This document shows positions 21,940 to 32,759 of a stretch of DNA of 64,000 nucleotides, piece by piece. Each line of letters opens with the position of its first letter. Position 1 is the stretch's first letter. A program made the position numbers and the translations under genes. Source of the stretch: Cavia porcellus (lineage: Eukaryota; Chordata; Mammalia; Rodentia; Caviidae); assembly GCF_034190915.1 (NCBI RefSeq), contig NW_026947484.1, positions 71,813,482-71,877,481 of the forward strand. Reading direction: 5' to 3'. Under the pieces are notes generated by a model that saw only the letters and a list, made by a program, of their open reading frames with translations, ran no database searches and had not been told where the DNA came from.

Positions 21940-23725
21940 TTAAAATGGCCCTACAGTCTCCTGTAAAAACACATAGAAGACGTGGGGAAGCTCACGCCAT
22001 TCCCACCAAATATGCTGGGGACAGAGCAAAGGAGAAAATGAAGACATTCCAGGGTCTTACTGAGCCTGTAAGGGATAAGAACCAGAAGGAAACACAAAGT
22101 AGTTAAGTAGTTAAGCGTAGCTGTAGAGGGATTGGATTACTCTTGAAATGCAGGGGGAAATGTTCTTTTCCTTCTATCCAGTTTAGGTTCATTAAATGAA
22201 ACCCTTGTAACCACAGACAGATTAACAAGAGAAAAGCCTCTAACTGTGTGTAAGTTTCCCCTGCCAGGGAAGCCTTCATTGGGAAAAGACCAAGAAACTC
22301 AGTTAAACCTGAGGGGTCTTATGGCAGGTTTGATAATAAAGGGAGAGCTATGGGGAAATGTGATTGGGGTGGTAGGATCTGAGTATAATAAACAGGGGTG
22401 GGGTTAGCTGGGCCTATACTTTCACAGCCTTCTTGATGCCCCTTATCATAAAGTTACAGATGTCCCTGTCCTCCAGGGAGAAGAGCATCTCTCCTGTGAG
22501 TGTCTCATGACCTAAGAGACAAAACTCAGTGTTACCTTCTGAAAGATGTCATTGCCCAGATTCCTTCAGTGTAAAACATTGGACCGACCTACCTGCCAGA
22601 TTTTGAAAGAATGTGAAACAGTGTAGTTGATAATGCATCTTCACCCTGGGGGTACACCTTCAAACATTTTGGAAAGTCAGGTCTCTGCAGGTATCCCCAA
22701 AACTACCAGGTTCCAAGACAGAGAGTTTTCAAGCCTCTACCATAAAATAAAAGATGGAATTTGTCCTTCCTGTTCTCTTTTTTTCCTGTATGAATAAGAC
22801 CTACCACAGCTTTGAATTTATCTGGATGGGTGTATTTTATTGTATGAATTTCTCACCAATCTTGCTCTTTCATCTAAATTGGCAAGTTTGCAAAAGATAC
22901 TTTCATTGCAGAAGAGGCTTGAAGTCTTGAAGACTTCCTGCCCCTCCTTTCCAGACATGTGGTAACCAATCTAAACTAGGATATTCTTAAGATCATCTTT
23001 TTAAGCTACTGGAGAAAATGGCTTTCCCAGTTTTGCCATCATTGGGTCATGACAGTCAACTTGGGCTCTTGCCCTCAAGGGATCCACTGGCGCTGGAAAA
23101 AGCCCATGCATCTATTATAACATCATTGTCCCGGGTAAAAACAGATACTTGGCAATCATTCTCATGGGGTCCTCGATGCCCTGCCAACCCTGACTGGTAG
23201 CTACATGTGCAGCCTTCTATACTAAAAATAAAATGCCCCCTAATCCCTTCCCTCACTTATTCCTGTATCAAAGCACTGTGACAAAAGTTTTTAGCTTTCA
23301 AGGGAGCTTCAGTGAGTCCTGAGGCCCCAGGTTCCTGTACTGCCTGGGCTCACATTCTTCCCTAATCTTTATAAAGCAACCCATGCCGATGCCACTGCCT
23401 CCTACCCATGCTTGGCCTCCCATAGCCATTGCACCAACAGTCTGATTAGTTTGAGTCCTACTCAAGAGACAGCTCAGCCCATGTAGACCCAGGTGATAGG
23501 GAGGTTAATTTTCCATTTTGTGTGATTGTTGTTTCAGTTGAAGTTTGATGTACTGCTTTCTAAAGTTTATTACTCTTACACTCAGCCAGAGAGCAGCTTA
23601 CCCATATGAAGTCGTGGTCTCCTTTTCAATGCTCTGGTTCTGATTTGCAGCAACTGCCTCATAAGGTTCTCTGGACAAAGCAGGGCAGGAGTGATGTGAA
23701 TCTGCAACCATCTGAGCTTGTTCTT
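21940..23725. other. Unassigned interval, possible old LTR at 22150-22760
   Basis: The stretch near 22190-22330 (attaaatgaaacccttgtaa, gattaacaagagaaaagc) resembles an ancient LTR seen in mammals, but I cannot name it. No gene was identified in the rest. Confidence 0.35.
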
Positions 23726-23726
23726 G

Positions 23727-24095
23727 TTTGCTAGGGGTACAGTAAAAAAGTACCACAGGCAAGAGGCAACTCAAACAGAAATGTACTGTCCCACAATTCT
23801 AGAGGCTGGAAATCCAAGATCAAAGAGTTGGTGAGATTGGTTCCCTTGGGGCTGTGGAGGAGAGTCTATCCTAGCCCCTTCGCCTGGCTTCTGGCAGTGT
23901 ACTGGCAAATTTTGTTCTCTTTGACATGTAGGTACAGTGCCCTGCTCTGTTTAAGGTAAGGACTCACTGAATCAGGATTAAACCCAATGAGTTCACCTTC
24001 ACTCATTACATCTGCAGGGAGCTTAGTTACCATTACGGTCACATTCTGAAATACTGGGGATTAGGATCTCAGCCTATGCATTTGAGAGCAAACAC
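23727..24095 (-). mobile_element. MLT1-like MaLR solo LTR
   Basis: On the minus strand: gagatcctaatccccagta, gtgaccgtaatggtaac, gcagatgtaatgagtgaagg, then gatcttggatttccagcctc, agaattgtgggacagtac and a tttctgttt block, the usual order in MaLR LTRs. It is old (many differences from what I remember of the consensus) and boundaries are approximate. Confidence 0.6.
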
Positions 24096-24122
24096 AACTC
24101 AACTCACAAGAGATGGGTAAAT

Positions 24123-24229
24123 TGGGGCTGGAGATTTAGCTCAGTGGCATAAGCGCCTGCCTTGCAAACAGGCAGTTGTGAGTTCGATCCCCGGTCCTGA
24201 TAAAAAAATAAAAAAATTAAAAAAAAGGA
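24123..24229 (+). mobile_element. ID SINE
   Basis: Full body ggggctggagatttagctca to gagttcgatccccggtcctg, then an A-rich tail with single T interruptions. The 11-bp TSD is gatgggtaaat at 24112-24122 and ggtgggtaaat at 24230-24240. Its arm reads cgcctgccttgcaaacaggc, as in the other ID copies here. Confidence 0.92.
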
Positions 24230-24240
24230 GGTGGGTAAAT

Positions 24241-25030
24241 CGATTATTACAGTTCTGTAACTGTAACACGGAGCAATAAATTCTGTGAACAGAGGAGGGC
24301 GTCTTACCTCAGGCTTGACACAGTGAAAAGAGACATAAGGGAAGACAAGACAGCGAAAGTGACCTTCATGCTCTGCCTGGTCCACACCACTTCCCTAAAC
24401 TCTAGCCTGCTTTTCAGTTTCTCCATAAAGCTAATCAGCATCTCTAACTACCAACACCTAATATAATCATTTTCATCTACACCTCTAAACATACGTGGCT
24501 ACAAGAGACCTCATGTTTTCCTTTATCTTTATGCCTCAGATTTCTAATAGAATGTCTGGTTCTTATCTCCCTCTAAATTATTTTCAGATTCTAACTACTT
24601 CTTACAACCTACTAATGATGGCTCATTTAAAAAAAATTTTTTTTGACTTAATGACAGCATAAAACAATATGCCTTAAGTAGAAACTCTACTTGCAATTTT
24701 AAATTTTGACCCTTTTCTGAGTGAGCTCCTGGTATGAGCAGTGGTATGAGCAGTAAGCGGCAGCTCCCTGTCGGTCACATCCTCTCAAGAGGAAGCTACA
24801 CATGCCCTGTGGTGTACTAGGAGGCTAAGCCGTGACACTGAATAGGTCAAATGCATTGAATGCGTTTTTCCACTTTGATGCCTTGATCAGGGTGCACCAC
24901 CAGTGTAAATAGAAGAGCATCTGTATGCTCTCTTGTTCTCATCCCTGCACAGCGTGACCATAAAAGCTCCTGACTATAATTCCTGCTTTTCCCTCCTCCC
25001 CACTCCAAGCAATCTTCAAGTCAGCAAGCA
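24241..25030. other. Unassigned interval
   Basis: No gene. An imperfect duplication of ggtatgagcagt lies at 24731-24753. Otherwise featureless by eye. Confidence 0.45.
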
Positions 25031-25039
25031 AAGTGATCT

Positions 25040-26650
25040 CATTAGAGAGACAACAGTGGCTGACTGAGGAGGAGCTTTATCCAGAATGGCTCAGAAATTC
25101 AACTAAAAACACAGAGTGCTAACTGGAACCTCTGGGAACAAGATTAAAGACTTCAGGAGTGTGTACTAAGTGGAAGAGTTAACTCCTCCCCATGACCTGT
25201 GGTTAGAGTGGTGTGAGGAATTAAACAGCCTCGCATCTGGGGACTGGTGCCATCCTGGGAGCAGGAACAGAAATCACCCCACAGCGCACCCCACCATGCC
25301 CCAGTGATAAAGTTATAAACTACAGCAGAGGAAGGTGGCAGTGGCAATGAACCTTGTAAAGCAACGGGTGGAAAGATAGCGCTCCCTACTCAGAACTGGA
25401 GTAAGAATTGGGCCTGAGCATCCTTGGAAGGCAACAGTAGAAGCAGAGGACCACACACAGTGTTCCAGCCCATCCTGTAACAAACTAGCTGAGAGAACAG
25501 AAACTTGACAGTGGAAAAGGACCACAGGCTGAGCAAGGACCACGAGGAGCCCAGTGATGCATGAGCCTGGAAACAGCAGCCTGTCTCTGTCTGAAAGCAC
25601 CACAGCCCTGGGGAGAGTGATGCTCACAGAAACAGGAAAAGGAAATAGGCCACCATGTGGACATACGGAAAATACTGGCTGAAGACTCTGGCTCCAGGTC
25701 CCCATCCCTGGGGGCCAAGATCAGCCCCACATTTAGCACAAACTCTACTGCAGGCTTGGCAGTGTTATCCAGCAGTTTTGCACTGTTGGTGAGCACCAGA
25801 GACACTGTATTCTTTTAGTCTATTTTATTTCTCTTCTTTCTTTTCTGATTTTCCATATTTCTTCTCCTTTTTCTCTTTTGCTTTTGTCTTTTACCTATAT
25901 TTTGATCCCAATCCACTCATCTTCTTTTCCCCTTTCTTCAATTTACCTGTCTAGACTTAAGCATATTTTCATGAGTGAATAGCCTGTCTAATTTTTCTGG
26001 ATAACTTCAATAATCTCTTACTCACACCTTTGTTCTTTCTCTTCTATCCTCTTCTCTAGTCCCAAAGCATTGGTGATCATCCTTTGTCCTCCAGATTTGC
26101 TTCTGCTTTGCTTCTTTTCAGTTATCTATTTTATCCACTATCCTCCTTAAATTTCCTCACCACAGGCTATGGCAAAGTGATAGATCAACTACACAAAAAA
26201 TCAGCAAAGAAATATCAGAAGTGGACCAAACCCGTGAACAAATAGACCTAGTAAGCATTAACAGAGTGTTCCACCCAAAACTTCAGAATGTACATTATTC
26301 TTAGCTGCACATAGGACACTGTCTAAAGCAGACCATGAACTAGCCCATAGAACGTGCTTGAGTAAATGCAAAGGAACTGAAATTGTCTCATGCGTATTAT
26401 CTGACCACAGCGCAATGAAATTGGGAATGAATGGCAAAAACACCATAAACACATGGAAATTAAATAACACCCTCCTGAACAATCAATGGGTCACAGATGA
26501 AATTAAAGAAAAAATCAAACAATATTTACAATTAAAAGAAAGTATAGATTATATCTATACTATATTATATGTTATACATACTCCTCTAGAATGCAATAAA
26601 AGCAGTCCTGAGAGGGAACTTCTAATGATGAATTCTCACCTCAGGAAAAA
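25040..26650 (+). mobile_element. Old L1 fragment (probable 5'UTR plus ORF2 endonuclease piece)
   Basis: From 26150 to 26640 the translation resembles the C-terminal part of the L1 endonuclease: a C.LSDHSAMKLGMN block at 26388-26432, then NTWKLNNTLLNNQWV and a RGN/RG-type end, with stops between. Upstream (25040-26130) is purine-rich, then C/T-rich sequence that could be an L1 5'UTR with ORF1 deleted; that part is weaker. It is older than the L1 copies at 18 and 54 kb. Confidence 0.6.
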
Positions 26651-27292
26651 AAACGTAATTATTGTAAACCCAAAAATTGAGTTCAGTCACCCAAGTATTG
26701 TAATCTTCTTTCTAGTCTTCCTCACAATCCAAACAGTTATATTTGTAATCCCATTGAGACGTTATTGGGATCCCAGCCAATCAATTCCAATCCACCACCA
26801 GGCAACCCATGGCAAGAGTAAAGACACCAAGACATATTCCAAGTTAAGGGCAGCCAAGGAGACCCAAGTCCATTTCCTGTGAGGACATGTGGACAAAGAC
26901 CTCGATCCTAGGCCTTTCACAGCATTTATTATCTTGTGAAGAAAGGGAGGGATCCCTCAGGGATGAGTGATAGTCAGGATGTTGGGGATTACTGAGTAAT
27001 TTGAGGTGACTGGCCCAGTGCAAGGATGGCATCTCTATAATTTGCAGAGATAAAGACACGCAGAAGGATCAATTACATAACCTGATTAAGGTAGCAATAG
27101 AATTGTTTTAGGGGGCTACTGCTTCAGTTTTGGATATGCAAACTCTTGTGCCCTGGGGAGACATAGCTTCTTATCTTAAGGCTCCTACCCAGTTGATATT
27201 CCCAGAGCAAAATTGCTCTACCTCTCGCCAGTTCAATACTGTAATGTGGAGAGCACCATGCGAGGAAAGAGGACTGTCTGATGGTTAGCCTT
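26651..27292. other. Unassigned interval
   Basis: No gene or named repeat recognised. The frame at 26358-26882 is an L1 relic at its start and non-coding after that. Confidence 0.45.
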
Positions 27293-27650
27293 TGCACACT
27301 AACACCTCAGCTAGCCATATTTGCAATGCTTAGAGCCAACTGAAGAGAGAAAGAAATACCCTAGCCAGCCTTTCACATATCAATATAAGGAAATGAGTCA
27401 CCAAGTAATCAAAGTCACAGCAATTGTTTTGGATCCAAAGGGAGTCACTGGCGTGGTCTCTCACATCTATGATGGCTGCACATCAGCACCTGGACTAGCC
27501 TTGTTTGCCATGCTCAGAGTTAACTGAAGAGAAGGAAATACCCTAGCCACCTTTTTACATACCAGTATAAGGAAATGAGTCTCCAAATATTCAAAGTCAC
27601 AGTAATTGTTTTGGATTCAAAGGGAGAAACTGGAGTTGTCTCCCACCGTA
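27293..27650. repeat. Tandem duplication, two units of about 180 bp
   Basis: Unit 1 (27293-27476) and unit 2 (27477-27650) share tgcaca.ya.cacct, gagagaagaaataccctagcc-type blocks, ataaggaaatgagtc, caaagtcac, aattgttttggat and caaagggag. Identity is roughly four-fifths by eye, so the duplication is old. The unit is not one I recognise, and I saw no third copy in the window. Confidence 0.8.
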
Positions 27651-27995
27651 ATGAACACAAATAACCTAATGAGAAAAGGGCAATTCAAGTACAAAGACCA
27701 TATGAGGAATGAAATAATAAAAATCAAAGTAAAGAGGAAATAGAATAGGGAAAAGGGGAACAAATGGAAAGGAAAATGGAAAATAATGCAAATCCATTGT
27801 TTTCTACTAGTATCTCTTAGTTCACTGAAAAAGGTGTCTGCTAATATCAGTTAGAGAAACTTTAAGGCCCATATCCTGTACTCTGAACAACTACTTAAAG
27901 GTAACAGTATGCAATGTTTTAACTGTTATTATTCTCCTATTATTTTGTTATGAAACTTTGTTTTACCTTTTTCCATAACATAAAAAAAAATTTAA
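27651..27995 (+). mobile_element. Possible old L1 3'UTR end
   Basis: Near 27890-27990 the order ctctgaacaactac, taacagtatgcaatg, aactgttatt and ttttgtt...acataaaaaaaa parallels the ends of the L1 and HAL1-like elements (gaacaactat, gacaatatgc, actgtttatt). It is strongly diverged, and the 5' limit is unknown. Confidence 0.4.
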
Positions 27996-28054
27996 GTGAT
28001 CTCATTAAAATGTAAATTCAGTCATGTTGCTGTTTTCCTCATCACCATCTAGGT

Positions 28055-28121
28055 GTTGTGTGTGTGTGTGTGTGTGTGTGCGCACGTGTGTGTGCAATGC
28101 ATGCACGTGTGTGTGTGTGTG
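28055..28121 (+). repeat. (TG)n microsatellite with CG-bearing interruption
   Basis: Two TG runs separated by a patch with gcgcacg and gcatgcacg. Alternating purine/pyrimidine DNA of this kind can adopt Z-form. It directly adjoins an ID fragment. Confidence 0.9.
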
Positions 28122-28172
28122 CTGGGAATCAAACTCAGGCAGGCACTTAGGCTGCTGAGCTATATCCCCAAC
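28122..28172 (-). mobile_element. ID SINE fragment
   Basis: On the minus strand it reads ggtgttggggatatagctca, then the arm to gagtttgattcccagc; the arm is shortened by internal loss. The TG repeat takes the place of its tail. Confidence 0.7.
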
Positions 28173-28174
28173 AC

Positions 28175-29862
28175 CATATGAAAACTTGTCAACTGCAGTA
28201 AAAATCCCTAATGATAATAAAATACTATTTTCTCAAACCAAATACAACCAGTTATTTCTTTTACAATGTCTCAATAAGTGGCAAAAAAGCAAATCTATAT
28301 GCTTCTTCCCCTGTGTTAAAAAATTACAAGGAATTCTAAGAGTTAGTAGAAAGTTTTCACTTCAATCACAACTTTTTTGGGAGAGTCACAGACTAGATTT
28401 TTTTAAATAGTCCATAAATAGACTATTTAAAATAAAATAATTATTTAAAACAAAAATGGTCCTTATTTTCTATTGTTTCTTTCCTCCAGTTCAGCTTCTT
28501 AAGACTCAGTTTCTTGTATATATTGTCCATTAGTACATTTCCCCAAACCTAGCAGGTGCATGGGTATCCACAAAGAAACCAGAATTGTCACCAAAACTGC
28601 ATTAAATCAGTGGATTTGACTGTAGATCATACCTGTGAAAACAGGAAATGTGATAAGAGGGAGCCAGGAGCAGAGTCTGATCAGAGTGATGATACACTAG
28701 CTCACAATTGGCCTGGTAAACACGAGGTGTCTCAGAGTTTGAGACCTGGGCCTCTGACTATGATAGTGAAGTATTTATCACTGTACACTATCATATTTTA
28801 CATTTCTATCAGTGATTTGTAGCAGTTTCAGTGGTTTGATTTAAAAGTAAAACCACTTGTAGTTAGAACATTGTTTCTATGCCTGGCCCAAGTTTGCTTT
28901 TGTACCATTTAATGGAGAGAAAGAGAGCCAGATCTGCTATTTGTACTAAAATTCCCGCAAGAAGCAGGGAAATTGACCAACTGAAAATGCAAGACAAGCC
29001 GTTTTCATCCCTTATAAATTATAAACTTGGAAGACATTGGTCCAAGAGCAAATTGATAATTTCTACTTCAGTTCCCACATAAGCAAATACAAAATGAAGA
29101 ACCAATCTGAATGTAATTGAGCTACAGAATTTTACAGACTTCCACATGAAGTATTTTTCACTGATCAGATTTCTCTCTGTCTCAAATAGGTTCAGCTCAT
29201 GTTAAAATACTAAACTATTTAAATAATAAGCCTGGTGTTCCATATCAGTTTTTCCTGGTTCAAACCGCTTATGATTGATGAAGCTCTCTGCACCAAGCTC
29301 AAGTTGAGCAATGCTTTCTAATCTTTATGAACTTAAGTGTTATGTGTTTTTTAAATCCATTACCTAACTTCTTCATTAGAAGTGAACACATTATACTCTC
29401 TTAAAAGTTATACAGAATAATCATACCATTTATAGCAATTTATAATTTTTATGTGTACTTATTTAATTCTTGCCTTTCCTATGTAATGACCTATCCTCCC
29501 CTGTATATAACCCCAGTACCATGGCAGAAGCTTCATGTGTGTACAATGAATGAATAATGAACATGTGAGAAACAGAAATAATAGTGACCCTGGGTTCCTT
29601 CAGAGAAGCAAAGAGCAGCCTCTGTCTATGGTGAGCCTAGGCTGTATTTTATTTCTAACCTAGTGATGTCACTGATACCACTGTTGTGTATTTATAATAA
29701 AACTATTTTTTCTTGAGCCAGCTGAAATAGGTCTTTTCCTTACAGCAAAAATCCTACATCATAACTAAAGAATGGGCCCACATTGACATGGCAGTTAAAA
29801 TTCATATGATAATGGCAAGATGATATTCCAGCGCAGCACCTAAGGACAGAAGCCTCTCTGTA
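28175..29862. other. Unassigned interval
   Basis: AT-rich, no gene. The segment at 29490-29755 (tatataaccccagtacc, tttataataaaactatttt) has an LTR-like end, but I cannot assign it. Confidence 0.45.
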
Positions 29863-29914
29863 TTATTATTATTATTGTTATTGTTGTTGTTATTGCTATT
29901 ATTATTATTATTTT
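29863..29914 (+). repeat. (ATT)n/(GTT)n microsatellite
   Basis: Trinucleotide run of att with gtt interruptions. Confidence 0.9.
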
Positions 29915-29919
29915 AATCC

Positions 29920-30925
29920 TCCAATCTGAAATTTTCAGCAAATTTACATCTACAATTTAACCCTTTAAAAAACTGGCCTCTGCCTCCACCTGGTGGAGAG
30001 CTGTAAACTTTTGACAATAAATTAATCCAAATGAAGAACAAAAGGCATCAGATCACTTTCACGTTTCATAAAAGAAAGACACCCAAAAATTAAAATGAAC
30101 GCTTCTGGGTGTACCAGAAGCACTGCAGGAGGAGAGTTTGTTGCAATCACCTGTCTGATGCTCACTGTGCTTGTATGCTCTACTATACTTTGAAGTCCAA
30201 GGAGCCTGCATTTTTCATTTCACTGCAAACTGACTTCTTGTTACTCTCCACCAGAAGTAACTAATGGCAGGAATTTGGGAGGCAAGAGTGAAGAGGAAGG
30301 ACTTGCTTCCATTTTCAGCTCTTGTTGGCATTGTCCAGCAGCATGTGACACCTCACATTCGATTCATCCTGGAGCACTCCCTACCTGTATAGCAAGGAGC
30401 CCACCTCCCGATGACTGGCAGCCCCACAGCAGCCTCAGTACCTGAGTTAGTTATTGATTCATTTGGGATTGAACTAGGTCATCCCTTTGTCCATAAATTG
30501 GAACTCTGGTGACCCCATCACTCCCATTTACTCCTATAACTAGAAGGGATATTGCTGATGTCAGCAGCTTATTTAGCATAAAGTTACGTGGGAATAACCA
30601 AGTTCCTGTACTAGATTCCTTTAGACTGCTTTCTGATCCCCTCCTGTCTTATGCCTAAATTTTACATTAATTTCACAAAATGAAGAAAAATAACCTGATC
30701 AATAAGAAGGTCTAAGTATTTGTTATAGAAAACCGTAAGTGAGAACAAAACAATTGGAAATGAGATATGTTTTTACCTTTAGAAATGGCATTATAAATAC
30801 TGACAGGAGTGACATATGTGTCTTCCTACATATTTAATCAGGAAATTCTACAGATTTAATATAATCCTTGTGAAAAGCACAATGCCTATTTTTGTAGAAA
30901 TAGAAAAATTAATCCCACAACTCAC
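29920..30925. other. Unassigned interval
   Basis: No gene or named repeat recognised. Confidence 0.45.
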
Positions 30926-30934
30926 TGTAGATCT

Positions 30935-32210
30935 TTATGGCCTTAAAGAGCCAAACAAGTTTTAAAAAGACAACAAAGCTGGAATTCTCATACTTTTTGC
31001 TTTTAAAGCTTTCTACAAAATTCCAGAAACCAAAAGTTCATGGTACTGACCTAAAGACAGACACACAGACCAATGCAACAGAAGTAGGAACCCCAGAAAT
31101 CAGTCCTCACATATATAGTCACATGATTTTCAACAAGGATATCAAAATCATACAATGGGGAATGAATGTATGGTCTTCTCAACAAATGATGCTGAGAAGT
31201 CTCATTAAGCCCATGCAAAACAACAACATCAAAGCCTCACTTCCTATTACATGCATTATGGGTTGTATCTAGATGCCCCCAAAAGCCTCATACACTCATA
31301 GGTTGGGCTTTGGGAAGGTGACTGGATCACGGGTGTGTGACACTGAATTAAGAATGTGGCACTGGATTAGTCCACTGATATGGGCATGAATAATAGGAAA
31401 GCCACCCCTGAGTGTGAGAGGCACCATCCAGAAGACTGGATAAGATAGTCTGGATAAGATAAAAGGGGCAGAGAGGCTTGTTTCGCTGCTTGCTGTCTTT
31501 TGCCTGCCCTGCCATGGACTGTTTCTCCTCTGCCATGACCCTTTGCCATGCCTTGGAGCCAGGTAACCATGGATCAAAACCTCTACCACTGGGAGCTGAA
31601 ATAAACTTTTCCTCCTTTAACTTGTGTGTATTGGTATTCTTGTCTCAGCATTAAGAAAAGTAATCAAGAAAACATACAAACATTAACTCAAAATGGCCCA
31701 AGGACCTAAATATGAAAGCTAAAACTGTAAAATTTTTAGAAGAAAATACAGAGGAAATCTCAGTAAGGTTGAATTTGACAATTTTTATCTCAGATGTTCA
31801 TACTATGATTAAGTATGGGTACTGACATCTCAGAACATGAAATTCAGGTAAGGGAGAAAATACTGTATATAGATAGATACTATTAATGTTGTCAACTCTT
31901 AAATAGAAAGACATTCTGAATCTTGCAGATTTTATGCTAAGTGAAATAAGATCCTAACAAAAAAGGTAAATACTGTGTGATTTTACTTCTGTAAAATGCC
32001 TGCAGTAATGAAATTCATAGAAATTGAAGCTAGAAAGGTGGAGAAGCTGGAATGGGGTTGGGGTAAAAGAAAGTAAGAAGTTAATGTTAAATGGACACAA
32101 ATTTTCAGTTTTACAAATTTAAAAAAGTATCAGAGCTGGACTCTGGTGATAACGTAATAATGTAAATATATTTAATGTCCTGGAATTGTACGCTTAAAGT
32201 AGTCAAAATG
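30935..32210 (+). mobile_element. Old L1 3' part, split by a MaLR LTR
   Basis: The left part (30935-31256) carries L1 ORF2 blocks seen at DNA level: gtactgacctaaagacagac, accaatgcaacagaagtagg, acatatatagtcacatgatt, then caacaaatgatgctg. The right part resumes at 31680 with attaactcaaaatggcccaa and gaagaaaatacagaggaa, then an L1M-type end at 32150-32210. Frames are broken. This is an ancient L1 shared widely among mammals in type. Confidence 0.8.
31257..31672 (+). mobile_element. ORR1/MLT1-like MaLR solo LTR inside the old L1
   Basis: Blocks in order: tgcccccaaaagcctcatac, tttgggaaggtgactggatc, a ctgccatggac..ctctgccatg pair, gccttggagccaggtaacca, tggatcaaaacctctac, gctgaaataaacttttcctc and tattcttgtctcagca. 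This is the standard order of ERVL-MaLR LTRs. The L1 flanks (acatgca before, acataca after) suggest a TSD. It is solo, with no internal MaLR sequence nearby. Confidence 0.8.
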
Positions 32211-32322
32211 GCCAGGTGTGGTGGAAGCCGAGACAAGAGGATCACTATGAGTTTGAAGCCAGACTGGGGCACATAGTGAATTTAAGCCCAACCTGAACTA
32301 CGTAATGAGAACCTGGCTAGTT
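32211..32322 (+). mobile_element. B1 SINE, internally deleted
   Basis: It starts gccaggtgtggtgg, lacks the usual cacgcctgtaatcccagca part, and continues with aagccgagacaagaggatca, gagtttgaagccagactggg and a second such block. The doubled block is the internal duplication typical of rodent B1, a 7SL RNA-derived SINE. Confidence 0.75.
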
Positions 32323-32626
32323 TGTGGCTAGTCTGTTTTATGGAAAATATTACCTTGCTATTTTTTATTTGAATTTTTCCCAAATTATTCCTAATGTAGC
32401 ATAAATATGTATGTCTTATTGACTGTTTAAATTCCTTCTTGTCTCCCTGCATTATCATATTTTTCAAGATATTTTATCGAATTGTTTTATAACTTGCTTT
32501 TACAACTTGTTCTACTTTCTTACTAATTTATAAAATATATATTGTCTGTAAAGTGAGACACTGTTGATTATATTTGATATTTCTTTCCCATTGTACAGTT
32601 GATCTTACAACTTTAAATAGTCTTTT
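32323..32626. other. Unassigned AT-rich interval
   Basis: About 300 bp, very AT-rich, no gene. Confidence 0.5.
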
Positions 32627-32636
32627 GATACAAGAT

Positions 32637-32753
32637 TTTTTTTTTTTTTTTTTTTTTTTTGTCTTTTTCCTTTTTATCGGTACCGGGGATCAAACTCACG
32701 GCTGCCCGCTTACAAGGCAGGCGCTTATGCCGCTGAGCTAAATCCCCAACCCC
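32637..32753 (-). mobile_element. ID SINE with structured tail
   Basis: On the minus strand: ggggttggggatttagctca, ggcataagcgcctgccttgt, gagtttgatccccggtaccg, then ataaaaaggaaaaagac and about 20 A. TSD gatacaaga at 32627-32635 and 32754-32762. The tail is the same as in the copy at 39902, so they share a source gene. Confidence 0.93.
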
Positions 32754-32759
32754 GATACA

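Noticed and set aside
25313..25805. Overlapping minus-strand open frames of 106 and 130 codons
   Set aside because: They are antisense to a probable L1 5'UTR and show no motif.
28055..28172. Possible CRISPR-like or satellite array
   Set aside because: It is a TG microsatellite next to an ID fragment; no spacer-repeat structure exists.
32637..32753. Possible functional tRNA gene
   Set aside because: The sequence is tRNA-like but has a SINE body, A tail and TSD; the same holds for all other copies listed as ID.
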